Below are positions 60,999-64,000 of a stretch of DNA of 64,000 bases, in pieces. The notes beneath the pieces were generated by a model. The model did not search any database and had not been told where the DNA came from. It saw only the letters and a program-made list of their open reading frames with translations. The position numbers and the translations under genes are program-made. The DNA is from Collinsella aerofaciens. GTDB taxonomy: Bacteria; Actinomycetota; Coriobacteriia; Coriobacteriales; Coriobacteriaceae. The DNA lies in NCBI RefSeq assembly GCF_028209395.1, contig NZ_JAQLDQ010000003.1, positions 1-64,000 of the forward strand, read 5' to 3'. How positions within the stretch are numbered: the first letter of the stretch is position 1; each line of letters starts with the position of its first letter.

Positions 60999-62519
60999 GT
61001 GAGAGAGGAGAGCCCCCGACAAGGTATGAGGAGGCCCGACTCGGACCGTGCTTCCTCACGGCGCATCACACCGCGTTCCAGCCGCGGCGGGCAGTCGTTT
61101 AGCGAACGCTATATTGCCGGCGTTCCCGCCCGTATCATGCGCCCCCGTTTGATATTCATGGCCTGCTTGTTTACCTTGGTATGCTTTGGCCTGCTGATGG
61201 TGTACTCGGCGTCTTCGGTCGAGGCGCTGCACGAGAATGGCTCGGCGACGTTTTTTCTGGGTCGACAGGCCGCGTTTGCCGTGGTCGGTGTTCTGGCGCT
61301 GATTGCCATCGTGCGCGTTTTGCCGGACAGCTGGTTTGGGGAGGATGTGCTCAGGATCTTCCTTATCGGCATGATAGGGCTACTGCTTCTGGTGTTCTTG
61401 GTGGGCAGCGGCAGCCGCGGCGCCACGCGCTGGCTCAACATCGCCGGTATTCAGTTCCAGCCTTCCGAGTTTTTAAAGCCATTTGCCATTGCGTATTCGG
61501 CCATCATGCTTGATCGCTTCTTTTCGCCCGGTGGCAACATCAACGAATTCCTTCGCAAGATGGGCATCTACCTGGGCATTTCGCTCTTTCTGATTTTTAT
61601 CCAGCCCGATTTCGGTACTGTCCTGATCATCCTGTTGACCCTCATGTGCATGGCGTTGTTTGCGGGTCTCGACCCCAGATTTATCATCGGCGTGCTAATC
61701 TTCGGCATTCTCGTGATCGTGATTGCGCTTGTCGCAGAGCCGTACCGTATGGTGCGTATTCAGGTTGCCTTGAACCCTTGGGCCGACGAGTATGGTGACG
61801 GCTATCAGGCCACGCTTGCCATCATGGCCTTTGCCTCGGGCGGTCTGTTCGGCCGTGGCATCGGCAACTCAACCATGAAGTACTCGTATCTGCCCGAGGC
61901 ACACAACGACTACATCTTGGCCATCATTGGCGAGGAAGTCGGTTTTGTCGGAACTGTGCTGTTCTTCTTGGTGTTTGCGATGCTGATCTACTCGGCGTTT
62001 CGCATTGCCGAGCAGGCGACCGATCGTCGGGGCGCGCTTATGGCGTCTGGCTCCGCGGTCATTCTCGCGGTGCAGTTTTTGATTAACGCGCTGGGCATCC
62101 TCAACGTATTTCCCATGACGGGCAAACCGTTGCCGTTTATTAGCTACGGCGGTTCGTCGATTATTGTGTCGCTTATGCTTGCCGGGTTGATCCTGCGCGT
62201 TTCATACGAGAGCGCCCGCCGCGATGAGTATGACCGCCGCCGTGAGAGCTTTGCCGTTATGGATGAGAGCACCGCCGGCGTGCCCCACGTGCGCGGTGAA
62301 CGACCTTCGCGTAGCGGCTTTACCGTTCTGGATGGTTCTGCATCCGAGCCGGCAGCTCGTCCACGCCCGCGAACGGCTCCGCAAGGTCGTCCGCAGCGCC
62401 CCAGCCCTCGCAACGCGGGCGGCGGATATAATCGAATCGATTTGAACTCGGACCCGTCGGCGCGTCTGCGCGCCGACGACCAGGGACCGCGTGTACGAAG
62501 GGACTACCATGACCGATAA
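60999..62519 (+). CDS. ftsW: SEDS-family peptidoglycan glycosyltransferase FtsW
   Basis: The 506-residue protein has an N-terminal basic tail of about 45 residues, ten or so membrane segments (LIFMACLFTLVCFGLLMVYS onward), and SEDS motifs QPSEFLKP, QPDFGTVLI, PEAHNDYILAIIGEE and GKPLPFISYGGSS. A C-terminal cytoplasmic tail of about 95 residues is rich in Arg, Pro and Gly. It polymerises septal glycan with FtsI. GTG 60999 lies 9 bases after the murD stop; ATG 61026 is an alternative. It overlaps murG. Confidence 0.93.
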   Translation: MREESPRQGMRRPDSDRASSRRITPRSSRGGQSFSERYIAGVPARIMRPRLIFMACLFTLVCFGLLMVYSASSVEALHENGSATFFLGRQAAFAVVGVLALIAIVRVLPDSWFGEDVLRIFLIGMIGLLLLVFLVGSGSRGATRWLNIAGIQFQPSEFLKPFAIAYSAIMLDRFFSPGGNINEFLRKMGIYLGISLFLIFIQPDFGTVLIILLTLMCMALFAGLDPRFIIGVLIFGILVIVIALVAEPYRMVRIQVALNPWADEYGDGYQATLAIMAFASGGLFGRGIGNSTMKYSYLPEAHNDYILAIIGEEVGFVGTVLFFLVFAMLIYSAFRIAEQATDRRGALMASGSAVILAVQFLINALGILNVFPMTGKPLPFISYGGSSIIVSLMLAGLILRVSYESARRDEYDRRRESFAVMDESTAGVPHVRGERPSRSGFTVLDGSASEPAARPRPRTAPQGRPQRPSPRNAGGGYNRIDLNSDPSARLRADDQGPRVRRDYHDR

Positions 62520-63624
62520 AATGACCGTTGCTATTGCAGCCGGCGGCACGGCAGGACACATCAACCCCGCGCTCGCCTTGGCCGAAGAGCTGCGTGACCG
62601 TGGCCACCACGTTGTGTTCGTGGGCCAGTCGCGCAAGCTCGAGGGTCGTCTGGTCCCCGAGGCTGGGTTTGATTTTGTGCCCATTACGGTCACGGGCTTC
62701 GACCGCTCCCGTCCTTGGACGGCGCTCACCTCGCTGTGGCGTGTCAACAAGGCCAAGCGTGCGCTCGCCAGTCATTTCTCAAAGGTCGGCAAGCCCGATG
62801 CCGCCATTGGTTTTGGTGCCTATGTCGAGGTTCCGCTGCTGGGGTGGTGCAAGGGCGCGGGCGTTCCGTATCTGCTGCATGAGCAGAACTCTGTTCCGGG
62901 CCTGGCCAACAAGATGATGAACTCCCACGCCGCCCGCGTGTGCATCTCGGTGCCGGCAGCGCGTTCGGTCTTTGAGCGCGAAGGTGACCCTGACCACGTG
63001 CTCATGACCGGCAACCCCGTACGTCGCTCGGTGATCGAGGGCGATCGCGCTCGCGGACGTAAGGCACTTGGCGTTCCCGAGGACGCTACGCTGCTGCTCG
63101 TCTTTGGCGGTTCACTTGGCGCCCAGCACCTCAACGAGCGCGTGGTTTCGCTCAAAAACGAGCTGCTTTCGCGCAAGAACCTCTATGTGTTGCATTCGAC
63201 TGGTGCCGACGGCTTTGAGGAGACCGAGCGCGCTTTGGCGCTGACGCCCGAGGAGGCGAAGCGTTACCGCGTCCAGCCTTACATCGACAACATGGGCGAT
63301 ATGCTGGCTGCTGCCGATTTGGTGCTCTCGCGTTCGGGCGCATCGAGCGTGGCCGAGATCGCTGCACTCGCCGTGCCTTCGGTGCTCGTGCCGTACCCGC
63401 ATGCGACGGCCGACCACCAAACCACCAATGCCCGTTATCTGGTCGACGCCGGGGCCGGCGTGCTCTGCGCCGATGCCGATATCGACGGTTCTGCCTTTGC
63501 CGATGAGCTGCTGCACCTGGTCGATGACGCGGCGGCACGCGACGCCATGCGTCAGGCGGCGCGTGGTCTGGCTCAGGATAGGGCCGCCGCTCTTCTGGCG
63601 GATGCGGTAGAGGGTTTGCGTTAG
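62509..63624 (+). CDS. murG: UDP-GlcNAc:lipid I GlcNAc transferase
   Basis: About 371 residues with the GT-B fold: AAGGTAGHINPALALAEEL, GFGAYVEVPLL, LHEQNSVPG, VFGGSLGAQHLN, SRSGASSVAE and PYPHATADHQ. It adds GlcNAc to lipid I at the membrane. ATG 62509 overlaps the ftsW stop by 11 bases and has GAAGGGA upstream; ATG 62521 is an alternative. Confidence 0.96.
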   Translation: MTDKMTVAIAAGGTAGHINPALALAEELRDRGHHVVFVGQSRKLEGRLVPEAGFDFVPITVTGFDRSRPWTALTSLWRVNKAKRALASHFSKVGKPDAAIGFGAYVEVPLLGWCKGAGVPYLLHEQNSVPGLANKMMNSHAARVCISVPAARSVFEREGDPDHVLMTGNPVRRSVIEGDRARGRKALGVPEDATLLLVFGGSLGAQHLNERVVSLKNELLSRKNLYVLHSTGADGFEETERALALTPEEAKRYRVQPYIDNMGDMLAAADLVLSRSGASSVAEIAALAVPSVLVPYPHATADHQTTNARYLVDAGAGVLCADADIDGSAFADELLHLVDDAAARDAMRQAARGLAQDRAAALLADAVEGLR

Positions 63625-63721
63625 TTAGACGGGATATCGTCGGTCGCCCTCGCGCTGATGCGGTAGGTGCGGTACAGTTAACGGGTTACAGGCAGTGTTT
63701 ACGCAAGGAGTACACGAGCAC

Positions 63722-64000
63722 ATGGCTGATTCCCAGACTGCAACCTCCGCGCCCGAGTTTAAGAGCGCCCACTTTATCGGTATCGGCGGCGCCGGCATGA
63801 GTGGCATCGCCCTCGTTCTTCACGAGCGCGGTTATGCCGTTACCGGCTCCGACCTTAAGACGTCACGTTATATTCGCCAGCTTACCCGCGCTGGTGTGAA
63901 GGTGCATGTGGGCCATGAGGCCGCTACGATCGACGAGGTCAAGCCCGACGTGGTTGTTGTCTCCACCGCTATTCCGGAGTCCAACCCTGAACTCGTGCGC
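63722..64000 (+). CDS. murC: UDP-MurNAc L-Ala ligase (5' part, cut by window end)
   Basis: The first 93 codons are present. FKSAHFIGIGGAGMSGIALVL is the N-terminal MurC nucleotide-binding motif, followed by VTGSDLKTS and VVVSTAIPESNPEL. MurC starts the peptide stem by adding L-Ala to UDP-MurNAc. AAGGAG lies about 11 bases before ATG 63722. The 97 bp after murG contain no clear terminator, so it belongs to the cluster. Confidence 0.95.
   Translation, partial: MADSQTATSAPEFKSAHFIGIGGAGMSGIALVLHERGYAVTGSDLKTSRYIRQLTRAGVKVHVGHEAATIDEVKPDVVVVSTAIPESNPELVR

Overview
The window is chromosomal DNA of a high-GC Gram-positive bacterium. Gene content suggests a gut Coriobacteriia member, most like Collinsella: fermentative acetate genes, an arginine deiminase cluster, a sortase-anchored C69 peptidase, an acetylase-type (DapH) lysine pathway, and an ECF transporter with a fused double ATPase. 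I saw no tRNA, rRNA, CRISPR array, prophage or intact insertion sequence. Genus is inferred from gene content, not from a marker search.

Layout. 1-2.4 kb: a DUF2974-type hydrolase and a nucleoid-associated protein. 2.6-8 kb: the lysine/DAP operon on the minus strand (a lysA-dapA fusion, dapB, dapH) behind a probable lysine riboswitch. A divergent M20D amidohydrolase that fits the missing N-acetyl-DAP deacetylase lies beside it. 8-12 kb: small membrane or secreted proteins, an HTH regulator with a membrane Ser/Thr kinase, and a secreted coiled-coil wall enzyme. 12-15 kb: a MOSC protein, then an ATP-grasp ligase paired with an Asp/Glu racemase. 15-19 kb: an ECF transporter whose S component is preceded by a 22-residue leader peptide with three consecutive Trp codons and an attenuator. 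19-26 kb: C69 peptidase, a lipid kinase with a 30-residue membrane peptide, RNase D, a zinc peptidase, xseA-xseB. 26-31 kb: HIT protein, two tandem acetate kinases and a convergent pta. 31-40 kb: UDP-galactopyranose mutase with a glycosyltransferase, P1 peptidase, maf with a DJ-1 protein, a 23S rRNA methyltransferase, ppk. 40-47 kb: arginine deiminase cluster with two almost identical arcA genes around an aminotransferase, then arcB and a YfcC-type carrier. 47-53 kb: DUF1846 protein, winged-helix regulator, pyrG, xerD. 53-64 kb: the division and cell wall (dcw) cluster mraZ-rsmH-ftsL-ftsI-murF-mraY-murD-ftsW-murG-murC (murC cut by the window end), without murE.

The most unusual signal is non-coding. 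Three intergenic copies (2.4, 17.9 and 47.4 kb) of one structured element keep the same internal-loop sequences while their stems differ by compensating changes. In all three the element lies 3' of an amino-acid biosynthesis or transport gene, in the same orientation. The window also holds many long, nearly perfect intergenic stem-loops (arms 14-34 bp) with unrelated arm sequences, and two REP-like hairpins that share a loop but not their stems.

The genes form a coherent amino-acid and wall economy: lysine/DAP synthesis under a riboswitch, tryptophan uptake under attenuation, arginine fermentation for energy, acetate kinases with Pta for ATP, and the dcw cluster using wall precursors. All functions are read from sequence motifs and family knowledge; no database search was run.
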